This document shows, piece by piece, positions 7,267-13,904 of a DNA stretch of 40,482 bases. Both the position numbers and the translations under genes were made by a program. Below the pieces are notes generated by a model, which worked only from the letters and a program-made list of their open reading frames with translations, searched no databases and was not told where the DNA came from. This DNA comes from a virus. Position 1 is the stretch's first letter. Every line of letters begins with the position of its first letter. The DNA lies in IMG/VR virus record IMGVR_UViG_3300010396_000069, positions 1-40,482 of that record. One strand, written 5' to 3'.

Positions 7267-7446
7267 GTGAGCACAATCGTGACGTTCGAAGAGGTTGAAG
7301 GCATCAGGTGCCCTAAGTGTGCAAGTGGCCCCGGTTGCAAGTGTTGGGTGATGTCCGGAAGAGTAATCACCAGCAAAACGAAACTGTACCCGCACATTGA
7401 ACGAGCAATCTCCTACTTAGACAGCACGGAACAGAGGCAGGCGTGA
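7267..7446 (+). CDS. Small CxxC zinc-knuckle-like protein
   Basis: The GTG start has GAGGGAG upstream. The 59-residue product carries CPKCASGPGCKCW, a tight group of four Cys that may bind zinc, and a helical C-terminus (HIERAISYLDS). Many phages encode a small protein with CPxCxA...GxxC near other early accessory genes. Its stop overlaps the GTG of the next gene (GTGA). Confidence 0.6.
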   Translation: MSTIVTFEEVEGIRCPKCASGPGCKCWVMSGRVITSKTKLYPHIERAISYLDSTEQRQA

Positions 7447-8399
7447 CGAAATCGAGTGAGGGACCTATGAGAACAACTGATGGATTGAGGAAGTCTGCAA
7501 AGGATCGTACTGGCATGGGCGGTCGATGGCCTAAACCTACTAGAGAACAACTTGGCTACGCTGCCGAATCTATCCCAGCCCCACAGGAGCGCAATTCAGA
7601 TTACGACGTTCTGATGGCAGCGTATCCCGATGCTCGTATTTGGGAACATGCTCCTGGTGATTGGCAGGTTGCCGCTGGATCTCCGGGAGAAATCAAGACC
7701 TATGGCCACAAAACAGCCAGCGATGCCATATCAACAGCAGCAAAGAGAATTAGGGCCATGCAGTCAGTTGCTCCTCTCCCAGCCGTAGAGGGGAAAGAGA
7801 AGTGTGAGTGCGGGCATGATAGGAACGCCCACTATAACGGACGCCTTTCATGTGTTCATGGGTCAAAAGAATGGTGCGATTGCGAAAACTTTCGCGCCGA
7901 GCCGAAGCCCACTCCATCTACTCCATCACCAAAGGAGCAGGAAGCGCCAATTGCCGGAGTTTTAAGCCATGAGGAGCATCGCCGCGCTTGTATGTTCAAC
8001 TTGCCAGCCCATGTGTTTGGTTCATCCCCCAAGCCCGTTGCCGAGCACACACCATCTACCGATGAAAATAGTGCTAGTTGGATTGTTTCAGTCACTGCCT
8101 CTCATCCTGATTACCTGAAGCAATTCGAGGCTGACCTTCCCGGGGAGAGAAGCTACGGAGCGAATCGCATTTCGGTGTGTAGGTTGCCCCAGCCTGACTC
8201 ATCCTCTATCAGCACTGAACAGACGTTTTCTAGCCTAGAAATCGATGAGCTTTGCTGTGAGTGGGGATCGCCTGAATACGTGATGACTGATGACGGCGAG
8301 GCTTGGTACTGGAGGTTTTCTGGACATGACTTGCCTGTTGCCGACAACCTTTCCGAGTTATTCAAGGCTGCGCAGCAATTAGCGAAAGGAAAATTATGA
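7443..8399 (+). CDS. Hypothetical 318-residue early protein with Cys/His motif
   Basis: The GTG at 7443 overlaps the upstream stop; ATG 7467, with GAGGGA before it, is a fair alternative that removes eight residues. The product seems built of parts. Residues about 45-100 form a short alpha/beta domain (MAAYPDARIWEH, DWQVAAG). Around 118-150 is a CECGHDRNAHYNG...CVHGSKEWCDC motif that may bind zinc. Pro/Ser/Thr linkers follow, and the C-terminal domain is acidic. No family recognised. It is the longest gene in the accessory run. Confidence 0.65.
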   Translation: MTKSSEGPMRTTDGLRKSAKDRTGMGGRWPKPTREQLGYAAESIPAPQERNSDYDVLMAAYPDARIWEHAPGDWQVAAGSPGEIKTYGHKTASDAISTAAKRIRAMQSVAPLPAVEGKEKCECGHDRNAHYNGRLSCVHGSKEWCDCENFRAEPKPTPSTPSPKEQEAPIAGVLSHEEHRRACMFNLPAHVFGSSPKPVAEHTPSTDENSASWIVSVTASHPDYLKQFEADLPGERSYGANRISVCRLPQPDSSSISTEQTFSSLEIDELCCEWGSPEYVMTDDGEAWYWRFSGHDLPVADNLSELFKAAQQLAKGKL

Positions 8400-8683
8400 G
8401 CCACGAATTCAGGCCATATGGACCGCAACCTAAATGGTGCCGAATGTGCGGAGAGTTACAGGAAAACCTCATACACGGTGAGAGAGAAGCGGTGGAAGAG
8501 AAAGCGCAGAGACCAAAGTCCCACGTTTTACAAGGACTGGATTGGGGTAAAAGTTTCTATTACGTCCACGAGGCGAACGCCTTCATTGAATCACTCGAAA
8601 CCGAACTTCGCGAGACAAAAAGGGCCTTAGAACTGTTGAATGCAGCTAAAGCCTCTGAACTGAAGAAAGAGATGGAGGGGTGA
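8396..8683 (+). CDS. Small zinc-motif/coiled-coil protein
   Basis: The ATG overlaps the upstream stop (ATGA). The 95-residue product has an N-terminal CRMCGELQENLIHG motif, which recalls small phage proteins with CxxCG...H. The C-terminal half is a coiled coil (FIESLETELRETKRALELL). Function unknown. Confidence 0.65.
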   Translation: MSHEFRPYGPQPKWCRMCGELQENLIHGEREAVEEKAQRPKSHVLQGLDWGKSFYYVHEANAFIESLETELRETKRALELLNAAKASELKKEMEG

Positions 8684-8684
8684 G

Positions 8685-8966
8685 ATGGGAAATGATTACG
8701 TCAGGGAGATAGGGAAACTGAAACTTGAACTTCGGATTGCACAATTGTCAAGCAAGAAATTGTGGTTCACGTATTCAGTACCCGAAGAATTTATCCGCAA
8801 CCGCACACGTTCTGCATACGACGCCGGTTATGAAGCAGGTTGGCGGGGTTGGGAATACATGAATGGGTATTCTAGACCACACTTTCAGCAAGCATATCGC
8901 TACGGATATTCAGATGCAAAGAGCGCCGTTCACGAAGCTGCACAAAAGGTTGGAGGCAAAGGATGA
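8685..8966 (+). CDS. Hypothetical protein with aromatic repeat look
   Basis: The start follows the upstream stop by one base and has GGAGGGG upstream. The 93-residue product has a helical start (EIGKLKLELRIAQL). Then comes an aromatic segment with repeated A/G-Y-D/E-A-G patterns (AYDAGYEAGWRGWEY, AYRYGYSDAKSA). It overlaps the next gene by four bases. No family recognised. Confidence 0.65.
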   Translation: MGNDYVREIGKLKLELRIAQLSSKKLWFTYSVPEEFIRNRTRSAYDAGYEAGWRGWEYMNGYSRPHFQQAYRYGYSDAKSAVHEAAQKVGGKG

Positions 8967-9424
8967 GCGAACTACCCGAGGTTGAACTGCCAGAACTTCC
9001 ACAAAGCGTGATTATGCGGATGCGGAACAATAACAAGAGCGGTCACTATCTGGAGGCTACGCAGGAAGCCCTATATGGTCGCGAACGCCAACTCAAGGCC
9101 GCACTAGCAGAGTTGGAGCGGTTGAAGGCTGAATTGAACGCGATGACTATCGATCGCGATCTCTGGCAGAGTGACCACAATGAGGATTGCCCGAATGCGG
9201 CTATGGTGACCTCCCTCCGTGCATCAGTAGGTGGGGAGAAGCTAGAAGATGCTTGGAAGCGTGGCGTTCAGCATGGTATCGATATGGCTATTGGCGATAT
9301 AGAGGATGAAAGCAACGCCGATTTACTTGAATTTGTGGTTTCTGTGCGAGCCAATCTAGCGTTTCTGTCACACTATATCCCACCCTACGTTGCCCCACCC
9401 TCACTACCTAATGAGAAGGAGTAA
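8963..9424 (+). CDS. Coiled-coil early protein
   Basis: The 153-residue product contains a long coiled coil (RERQLKAALAELERLKAELNAM) followed by DLWQSDHNEDCPN. That arrangement, coiled coil plus a short Cys/His end, is common in small phage early proteins. The C-terminal part (GEKLEDAWKRGVQHG onward) is helical. Function unknown. Confidence 0.65.
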   Translation: MSELPEVELPELPQSVIMRMRNNNKSGHYLEATQEALYGRERQLKAALAELERLKAELNAMTIDRDLWQSDHNEDCPNAAMVTSLRASVGGEKLEDAWKRGVQHGIDMAIGDIEDESNADLLEFVVSVRANLAFLSHYIPPYVAPPSLPNEKE

Positions 9425-9428
9425 GACG

Positions 9429-9614
9429 ATGCCCCTAGAAATTGAATGCACTGTTACCAATGTTGACGGCACGAGGTGCGGCCTGACCGAACCTCACAAA
9501 CTGCACAAATTCACGATTGCGCCGCCGGACGAATTCTTTGAAGAAGAAGAGAACGATCATATGGGCGAAGTGCAGTTTGACGAGTATGCAGTGGATACCG
9601 AGGCCCAGCCATGA
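9429..9614 (+). CDS. Small CxxC/H protein
   Basis: The start at 9429 has a GAAGGAG RBS; the longer frame from 9390 runs into the previous gene and is rejected. The 61-residue product begins with IECTVTNVDGTRCGLTEPHKLHKF, a C-x9-C-x5-H-x2-H arrangement that may bind zinc. The tail is acidic. It overlaps the next start by four bases. Confidence 0.6.
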   Translation: MPLEIECTVTNVDGTRCGLTEPHKLHKFTIAPPDEFFEEEENDHMGEVQFDEYAVDTEAQP

Positions 9615-9880
9615 CCCCACAAACGCGAGCACTGATTGAAGCAGCAGAAGAGGCGAAGCAGATCCTCAATGACGCCGGAAACTCCAACTATTCCGAATCC
9701 ATCATGGAGGCGATGAATGTCCTCGCGGCTGCTATTGCCTCCGCTAAAGCAGCAGAAGAGGAAGCAGAGGATGAGGTAACAACACTGAAGGTTGAGAATG
9801 ACCGCTTGCAAACATCGAATGCGGCACTACGTCGAAGGCTGGAAGGTATTGCTGATCAATATGCGGTGGACTGCTTATGA
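9611..9880 (+). CDS. Coiled-coil early protein
   Basis: The 89-residue product is helical throughout. It has an acidic Ala-rich part (ASAKAAEEEAEDEV) and a heptad-like C-terminus (LKVENDRLQTSNAALRRRLEG). It may form a dimeric coiled coil. It overlaps both neighbours by ATGA. Function unknown. Confidence 0.6.
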   Translation: MTPQTRALIEAAEEAKQILNDAGNSNYSESIMEAMNVLAAAIASAKAAEEEAEDEVTTLKVENDRLQTSNAALRRRLEGIADQYAVDCL

Positions 9881-10203
9881 GAATCCTCCTTCTTTTATTC
9901 GCTGGACACGCGCTCTGTGATTACCCGCTCCAAGGAGATTTTCTAGCCAAGGGAAAGAACATCAACACGCCAATACCTGGCATGGCGTGGCAACAGTTGA
10001 TGCTCGCGCACTGTCTGATTCACTGCGGAATGGTTCTACTCATCACCGGCAGCGTATGGATGGCTCTTGCGGAACTTGTCGTTCACTACATCACGGACGT
10101 TGCCAAGTGTGACGGTTATATCGATTTCAACACGGATCAAGGGATTCATTACGGCTGCAAGGTTCTCTGGGCTGTACTTGCAGCATTTCCGTTATCGAGG
10201 TAA
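9877..10203 (+). CDS. DUF3307-family membrane protein
   Basis: The 108-residue product begins LLLLFAGHALCDYPLQGDFLAKGKN, the DUF3307 signature (a hydrophobic stretch, then HxxxDYxLQ..K). Another hydrophobic helix (HCLIHCGMVLLITGSVWMALAELVVHYITD) and a final one follow. It is probably an inner-membrane protein with three to four helices and conserved His/Asp residues. The function of DUF3307 is unknown, and it is seen in phages and bacterial genomes. A strong GGAGAAGGAGGGGG sequence follows it as the RBS of the next gene. Confidence 0.8.
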   Translation: MRILLLLFAGHALCDYPLQGDFLAKGKNINTPIPGMAWQQLMLAHCLIHCGMVLLITGSVWMALAELVVHYITDVAKCDGYIDFNTDQGIHYGCKVLWAVLAAFPLSR

Positions 10204-10219
10204 GGGAGAAGGAGGGGGT

Positions 10220-10402
10220 ATGAACCAAGCACAAAAACTGAATCGTGCGCTTGATCTATTGGGAGAGATCATGAGTCAGCCATTTTTCAGCGATGCCCTT
10301 TGGGACTATAAGGAACTCCGCCGATGGAAGAGAAAAGCGGAGAGGCTTCTTGAATCTGAGGGAAGAATTAGCAGTGAATCGGGGGATATAGATGGAAACT
10401 GA
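10220..10402 (+). CDS. Hypothetical 60-residue protein
   Basis: The ATG at 10220 follows a very strong purine-rich RBS. The frame upstream to 10067 is a shadow of the DUF3307 gene. The product MNQAQKLNRALDLLGEIMSQ continues helical and charged. Its end overlaps the next small gene by 11 bases. Confidence 0.6.
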   Translation: MNQAQKLNRALDLLGEIMSQPFFSDALWDYKELRRWKRKAERLLESEGRISSESGDIDGN

Positions 10403-10571
10403 ACTCAACCCGGGAATACGAGTCTTTCTGATTACAGGCATGAAGAAGAAGCCTACATACATCCAGCAGGTCTGCACCACATACTGCATAGATGGCCGCT
10501 GGTACTGGGCTGACGGCACTGCACTCGATGGGAGTGCTATGAGGTGGGAGGCGCGTGGTGAGAAGCAGTAG
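10392..10571 (+). CDS. Hypothetical 59-residue protein
   Basis: The product has strands around GIRVFLITGMKKKPTYIQQ and CIDGRWYWADGTALDG and looks like a small beta-barrel. Upstream GGGGGAT serves as a possible RBS. It overlaps the next gene by 17 bases. No family recognised. Confidence 0.5.
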   Translation: METELNPGIRVFLITGMKKKPTYIQQVCTTYCIDGRWYWADGTALDGSAMRWEARGEKQ

Positions 10572-10761
10572 AAGGCGGGATCTGACCGGCAAGAGAATGA
10601 AGCCTCTCCTGGTGACAATAGAAGAGAGTGTGCACGAGGATCTGAAGAAGATCGCCGGCCCCTATTCCTATGGTTACACGGTCGAGCAGCTCATTGAACG
10701 GGAAGTCAGGCGCCGAAAAAAGCGTGAGGAAAAGGCTAACGCTATAACTAAGCCGAATTAG
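10555..10761 (+). CDS. Ribbon-helix-helix-like small protein
   Basis: The GTG at 10555 has GGGAGG upstream; ATG 10597 would leave only the core domain. The core reads KPLLVTIEESVHEDLKKIAG...TVEQLIEREVRRRKKR. A strand, a helix and a second helix in this spacing suggest a ribbon-helix-helix DNA-binding protein. It is the last gene of the early run and could regulate it. A gap of 113 bases follows in which I see only a small GATGC/GCATC inverted repeat (10814-10830). Confidence 0.5.
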   Translation: MVRSSRRRDLTGKRMKPLLVTIEESVHEDLKKIAGPYSYGYTVEQLIEREVRRRKKREEKANAITKPN

Positions 10762-10874
10762 CTTTAATTTTCAGGCAACACGTGGGATAGTCTAGGTGGC
10801 CCTCCCCGAACTGCTGATGCCGACACAGCATCCTGTCTGGCTCCCATATCACCAATAGCTTCGCATTCCCAAAA

Positions 10875-11186
10875 ATGACAACTAATCGCCGCATATGGCA
10901 TGAAACCTATCAATGTTGGTGGAAGCGTAGCCGCGCCGAGCGTGCTATGTATAACTGCGCTGCGACTTGGGTTGATGAGGGCGTTAGCATTCGCAATCTG
11001 ACCCTCCCAGAGTCAATTGCGGCCCGCAATGAGCAGGCGAGACTTCGCGAACCGCTGGAATTTGCTGAAATCCACGGTTTGAGGTTCGATCCTCCGGCCT
11101 CTGGTGTGTCAGCAACCCGGCGCGAAGGAAAGCTTCTGTGGGCAGCCCATGATTTCGTAATGAATGGCGCATCAGTAGCAGCGTGA
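10875..11186 (+). CDS. Hypothetical protein at early/late boundary
   Basis: The 103-residue product is rich in Arg and Trp at the N-terminus (RRIWHETYQCWWKRSRAERAMYN) and has no visible family. The ATG lacks a clear RBS (preceded by CCCAAAA), so the start is uncertain. It overlaps the next peptide by four bases (GTGA). Confidence 0.5.
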   Translation: MTTNRRIWHETYQCWWKRSRAERAMYNCAATWVDEGVSIRNLTLPESIAARNEQARLREPLEFAEIHGLRFDPPASGVSATRREGKLLWAAHDFVMNGASVAA

Positions 11187-11257
11187 GAACCCTGGCATGG
11201 TTCATTTTGGTCATTGCTGTGCTGCTGGTAGCTAGTTGGTGGATGGATAGACCTTAG
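11183..11257 (+). CDS. 24-residue membrane peptide
   Basis: The GTG overlaps the upstream stop. The product VRTLAWFILVIAVLLVASWWMDRP is a single hydrophobic helix with Arg at the N-terminus and a polar end. It could be a real tiny membrane peptide, as short single-pass ORFs recur in this genome. There is no other evidence. Confidence 0.4.
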   Translation: MRTLAWFILVIAVLLVASWWMDRP

Positions 11258-11552
11258 ATTTCGAAGGGCGTAGCTCAAGTAGAGCAGCGATCCGAGTAGA
11301 AGGATGTTGTGGTGCCAGCATCCGGGAGAGCAGGTTGTCGGTGTCGAACCCGACCGCGCTTCGGGAAGCACCAGTTAGCCGAAATAGCTAAGTGGATGGA
11401 TAGGTAGGCGAGAGGTCGATGTAAAACGCAGTAAACGCTAGATCGGAGGTGATCCCATCTCTTCGAATCAAAGACATTCATTTGGGTGCTGAGCGCCGCC
11501 CCTGATCATAGCCTCGGCTGATCTCAACCCCGCGCTCAAACTTTGGAGGCTT
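11258..11552 (+). other. Non-coding, structured early/late junction
   Basis: No supportable ORF is present in these 295 bases. The stretch contains a tRNA-like folded element (11261-11364), a second loosely tRNA-like stretch (about 11384-11475, with TTCGAATC), and a TGAGCGC/GCGCTCA inverted repeat (11490-11496 and 11532-11538). The inverted repeat lies just before the RBS (GGAGG) of the next gene and could be a leader hairpin affecting it. Confidence 0.6.
11261..11364 (+). ncRNA. tRNA-like folded element, not a canonical tRNA
   Basis: The element shares the 13-mer AGGGCGTAGCTCA with the tRNA-Arg at 39203. By eye it folds as follows. A closing helix (11261-11270 with 11355-11364) has one G-G mismatch. 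A GCTC/GAGC arm has a 5-base loop. GGATGTTG pairs with CAGCATCC (8 bp). GTCGG pairs with CCGAC around TGTCGAAC, which resembles a T-arm. No normal 7-base anticodon loop is visible and the D-loop lacks GG. It may be a decayed or divergent tRNA or a tRNA-derived RNA. Confidence 0.35.
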
Positions 11553-11804
11553 ATGGCCGATACTCAGACATTTAAGGACGTCGATGCAGCTAAGTGGGTC
11601 CGCATCAAGAGCCAGATTAAGGACAAGGCTGGCATTGAGATCGCCGCTGATTCAGGGATTGCCTCAGAAAAGGGTGTGAAGCTGGCGTGGGGATATAACG
11701 CGGCTGACTCAACGCTTTCTGTGACGCTGGTTTCGCGGGCTTTCTATGACCCCAAGGCCGAAGTAATTGACGCTGACATTGCCCAATGGATTGCAAGCGC
11801 ATGA
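11553..11804 (+). CDS. Hypothetical 83-residue protein
   Basis: The start has a TTTGGAGGCTT RBS. The product (FKDVDAAKWVRIKSQIKDKAGI...GVKLAWGYNAADSTLSVTLVSRAFYDP) has a helix followed by strands. No family recognised. It heads a run of small genes leading to terminase and overlaps the next gene by ATGA. Confidence 0.65.
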   Translation: MADTQTFKDVDAAKWVRIKSQIKDKAGIEIAADSGIASEKGVKLAWGYNAADSTLSVTLVSRAFYDPKAEVIDADIAQWIASA

Positions 11805-11917
11805 GAACGGCTAAGGTCTCAGCACCGCCGCCCCCGCCGAAGGTTCCCTGGTATTCAAAGCTTGTGGCTGCGGTCGGGAATGCGATTGGGCAGGCTAAGT
11901 TTGGAGGCCAATCGTGA
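11801..11917 (+). CDS. 38-residue Pro-rich peptide
   Basis: This short gene overlaps both neighbours by four bases. The product has APPPPPKVPWYSKLVAAVGN, a Pro stretch followed by a short amphipathic helix and Gly-rich end. Small phage structural-region peptides like this occur, but no function can be given. Confidence 0.45.
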   Translation: MRTAKVSAPPPPPKVPWYSKLVAAVGNAIGQAKFGGQS

Positions 11918-12120
11918 ACGATCATAAACAGCTCATTGCCTTCTCTCTTGTCGTGGTTGGTCTCATCTTTACCTTCGTGGCAGGCTGGTATCACTTCTCT
12001 GAACTATCGACGTGCGCTGTAGGTGTAACCGGCGCCGGATGTGGCATGCTCAAAGGCTCTGATTCTAACACTGTGACCAATGGCGGTACGGTAGCCGTCA
12101 ACGCCGACCCTACGGTATGA
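11914..12120 (+). CDS. Single-pass membrane protein
   Basis: The GTG overlaps the upstream stop and has a GGAGG a few bases before it. The 68-residue product has one membrane helix (LIAFSLVVVGLIFTFVAGWYHF, about 7-28) and a Thr/Gly/Asn-rich outer part with two Cys. A holin or accessory role is possible given the small-membrane-gene cluster, but nothing proves it. Confidence 0.6.
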   Translation: MNDHKQLIAFSLVVVGLIFTFVAGWYHFSELSTCAVGVTGAGCGMLKGSDSNTVTNGGTVAVNADPTV

Positions 12121-12614
12121 AGTGGCCATGGAGTAAGCACTATGACCACGACGCAGAGCGTGAGAAGTTCCTGAATTCAATCCCCAAGATCGTATCCTCT
12201 ACGGAGAAACCAATGGCAAACATTTTCACGACAATCATGAGTTGGATCGGCAAAGAAGAGAAAGTCATCTACGCCGATATCGTCAAGTACGCTCCCCCGG
12301 CCGCAAAACTGGCTGAACTCCTGTTCCCTTCTGAAGCCGCTGCGATCGCTGCCGGCGAGTCTGCAGCTTTGGATGTGACCAATCTGATTCAGAATGCAGT
12401 GCTGATGGTTGAGCAGAAGTACGCCGCTTCCGGCGTAGCAAAGGGAACCGGCGTGCAGAAAGCCGCAGAAGTCCTCACCCTGGCTGGGCAAGCGGTAACG
12501 GCTCTCCTCGCAAAGCTTAACATCACGGCCACCTCTGAATACATCAGCGGCCTCATCTCAGCGGTGGTTGGGGTCCTCAATGTCCAGCAAGTCACCGTTC
12601 CTGCGGCGGCCTAA
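12117..12614 (+). CDS. Helical late protein, possible holin-region protein
   Basis: The 165-residue product has a basic start (KWPWSKHYDHD), a short hydrophobic segment near 34-45 (ANIFTTIMSWIG), and long Ala-rich helices. A repeated pattern, VQKAAEVLTLAGQAVTALLAKL, near the C-terminus recalls small phage proteins of the LL-H holin neighbourhood, though this resemblance is weak. It lies between single-pass membrane genes. ATG 12213 (MANIFTTIMSW) is a possible alternative start. Function unassigned. Confidence 0.6.
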   Translation: MKWPWSKHYDHDAEREKFLNSIPKIVSSTEKPMANIFTTIMSWIGKEEKVIYADIVKYAPPAAKLAELLFPSEAAAIAAGESAALDVTNLIQNAVLMVEQKYAASGVAKGTGVQKAAEVLTLAGQAVTALLAKLNITATSEYISGLISAVVGVLNVQQVTVPAAA

Positions 12615-12908
12615 GTGGTAGTCCAAGACCCTAACCCAATCGCCCAAGCTTGGAACGCTGTCAGCCCTCACATAACCGGTGGCAGCCTCGGCATTATGGG
12701 AACCATCATTCTCTGCACCCGATGGATTATCCGAGTTGCTAAGCCTTTGGTGCAGTGGGCCTCAGTCTTCCGCATCGAGCACGACATTCTTTGGGAAGAC
12801 TTCAATGAGCGCACCGGTGGGCCATTTCGAAGACCGGTTACAGCAGGTCGCGGTGGCTACACTGGGCGCGAGCATCCAGTTGCTGAAGTTAGGAAAGAAG
12901 CGAAGTAA
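12615..12908 (+). CDS. Single-pass membrane protein
   Basis: The GTG directly follows the upstream stop; no strong RBS is seen, so the start is uncertain. The 97-residue product has a hydrophobic helix around 24-45 (GGSLGIMGTIILCTRWIIRVA) and a polar Arg/Gly-rich C-terminus. It belongs to the small membrane gene cluster before the terminase genes. Confidence 0.55.
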   Translation: MVVQDPNPIAQAWNAVSPHITGGSLGIMGTIILCTRWIIRVAKPLVQWASVFRIEHDILWEDFNERTGGPFRRPVTAGRGGYTGREHPVAEVRKEAK

Positions 12909-12918
12909 GGGAGATCTC

Positions 12919-13074
12919 ATGTTCCACCACCATCACCATTTATTCATCGCTGCGCTCATCACGATTGCTCTGGTATCCACTGTCATCGTTACCAGATCGG
13001 GAAAGCACCAATCGACTGGCTACCCTGCATTCTCGAGCCAAGGCAACGGGCCTGTAGTGTTTACGGTGAAGTAG
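12919..13074 (+). CDS. Single-pass membrane peptide with His run
   Basis: The ATG at 12919 has AAGGGAGAT upstream; a longer frame from 12679 is out of phase with the previous gene and is a shadow. The 51-residue product starts MFHHHHHLFIAALITIALVS: five His in a row just before a membrane helix. The rest is polar. The natural His run might bind metal, or it may be chance. Confidence 0.6.
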   Translation: MFHHHHHLFIAALITIALVSTVIVTRSGKHQSTGYPAFSSQGNGPVVFTVK

Positions 13075-13084
13075 GAGGCATTTC

Positions 13085-13270
13085 ATGTTCACCATAGCCG
13101 ACATGTACTGGGCTGAATTACTCGCTTTCATTATTGGCTGGTGCGGGGCTGGAATACCGCTCTTTATATTGCTGGCTCGAAGCAAGAGGCATTCCGCATG
13201 GCAAGGTTCCCAGATCGCTCTCTTGCTGGAAGGGCCTAAGCGTGACTCGCGTGGAAGGTTTGTGGAGTAA
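13085..13270 (+). CDS. Single-pass membrane protein
   Basis: A strong TAGGAGGCA RBS precedes the ATG. The 61-residue product has one membrane helix (ELLAFIIGWCGAGIPLFILLA, about 10-30) and a basic cytosolic-type tail ending DSRGRFVE. It sits directly before the small terminase candidate. Function unknown. Confidence 0.6.
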   Translation: MFTIADMYWAELLAFIIGWCGAGIPLFILLARSKRHSAWQGSQIALLLEGPKRDSRGRFVE

Positions 13271-13612
13271 ATGGCAGAACCTGCTATCAAGAAAGAAAAC
13301 AGGAAAAAGTCCCTCCCCAAAGAGGCTGAGCCTTATAAGTTCAAGCCTGGGCAGTCCGGAAACCCTTCAGGTAGGCCGAAAAAGAAGCCAATTACTGAGT
13401 TATTTGAGCGGATCATGAGCAATCCTGAGCTTGTGGCCAAGTTCGAGGCATCGATTGCCAACTCGATTATGAAGGGTGGCATGGCTGGCGTGATGTACGT
13501 GAAAGAGGCTGCCGACCGCATTGAGGGCAAGGTAACGCAGCCGATTGAGGCTGATATCTCTGTGAATCTGGCCGATGCGATTGCAGAGGCTAGGAAGAGG
13601 GCTGGACGATGA
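13271..13612 (+). CDS. Small terminase candidate (DUF5681-like)
   Basis: The 113-residue product has FKPGQSGNPSGRPKKKP near residues 25-41, the hallmark of DUF5681, which is often found as the N-terminal arm of terminase small subunits and related DNA-binding phage proteins. The rest is helical. It lies two small genes before the large terminase, where the P22 small subunit gp3 would be. A small subunit would recognise the packaging start and feed DNA to the motor. P22 gp3 is 162 residues, so this is short. The role is inferred from motif and position. Confidence 0.65.
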   Translation: MAEPAIKKENRKKSLPKEAEPYKFKPGQSGNPSGRPKKKPITELFERIMSNPELVAKFEASIANSIMKGGMAGVMYVKEAADRIEGKVTQPIEADISVNLADAIAEARKRAGR

Positions 13613-13743
13613 TGGATATGGAAGAGGTTGAACTGTTAAGCATGATTCTAAAGGCTGATACGCGGGAAGATTTGGACAAGGCTAAGGAAGCTATAGCCAC
13701 ATGGCGCGAAAAGAATGGAATCCCTAAAGTATTGGTGAATTAG
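13609..13743 (+). CDS. 44-residue helical peptide
   Basis: The ATGATG start overlaps the upstream stop. The product has an acidic first helix (MDMEEVELLSMILK) and a second one ending ATWREKNGIPK. It could be a packaging accessory peptide. No family recognised. Confidence 0.45.
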   Translation: MMDMEEVELLSMILKADTREDLDKAKEAIATWREKNGIPKVLVN

Positions 13744-13763
13744 CGGTGAAGGGGGGCTGGACG

Positions 13764-13904
13764 ATGAATTGGATTCGATGCAGACTCCGCCGTTGGCTTG
13801 GAATTGACAATCATGCAGTAGCCATTGATGCGATTTCGGCGCGGCTGTGTGATGTTCAGCAGCATCCAGCATTGAGCATTCCTTCATTGCCAGGCTTCGA
13901 GTAA
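13764..13904 (+). CDS. 46-residue peptide upstream of terminase
   Basis: The start at 13764 follows GGGGGGCTGG; GTG 13746 is an alternative. The product has an Arg-rich start (NWIRCRLRRWLGI) and ends LPGFE, immediately before the terminase ATG (TAAATG). Possible DNA-binding or linking peptide; function not visible. Confidence 0.45.
   Translation: MNWIRCRLRRWLGIDNHAVAIDAISARLCDVQQHPALSIPSLPGFE

Noticed and set aside
7235-7270. Ten-codon ORF between small early genes
   Set aside because: Too short to support; probably only leader for the GTG at 7267.
11384-11475. Second tRNA (Tyr- or Leu-like) gene
   Set aside because: TTCGAATC and an AGCTAAGTGG stretch look tRNA-like, but acceptor, anticodon and T stems do not pair.
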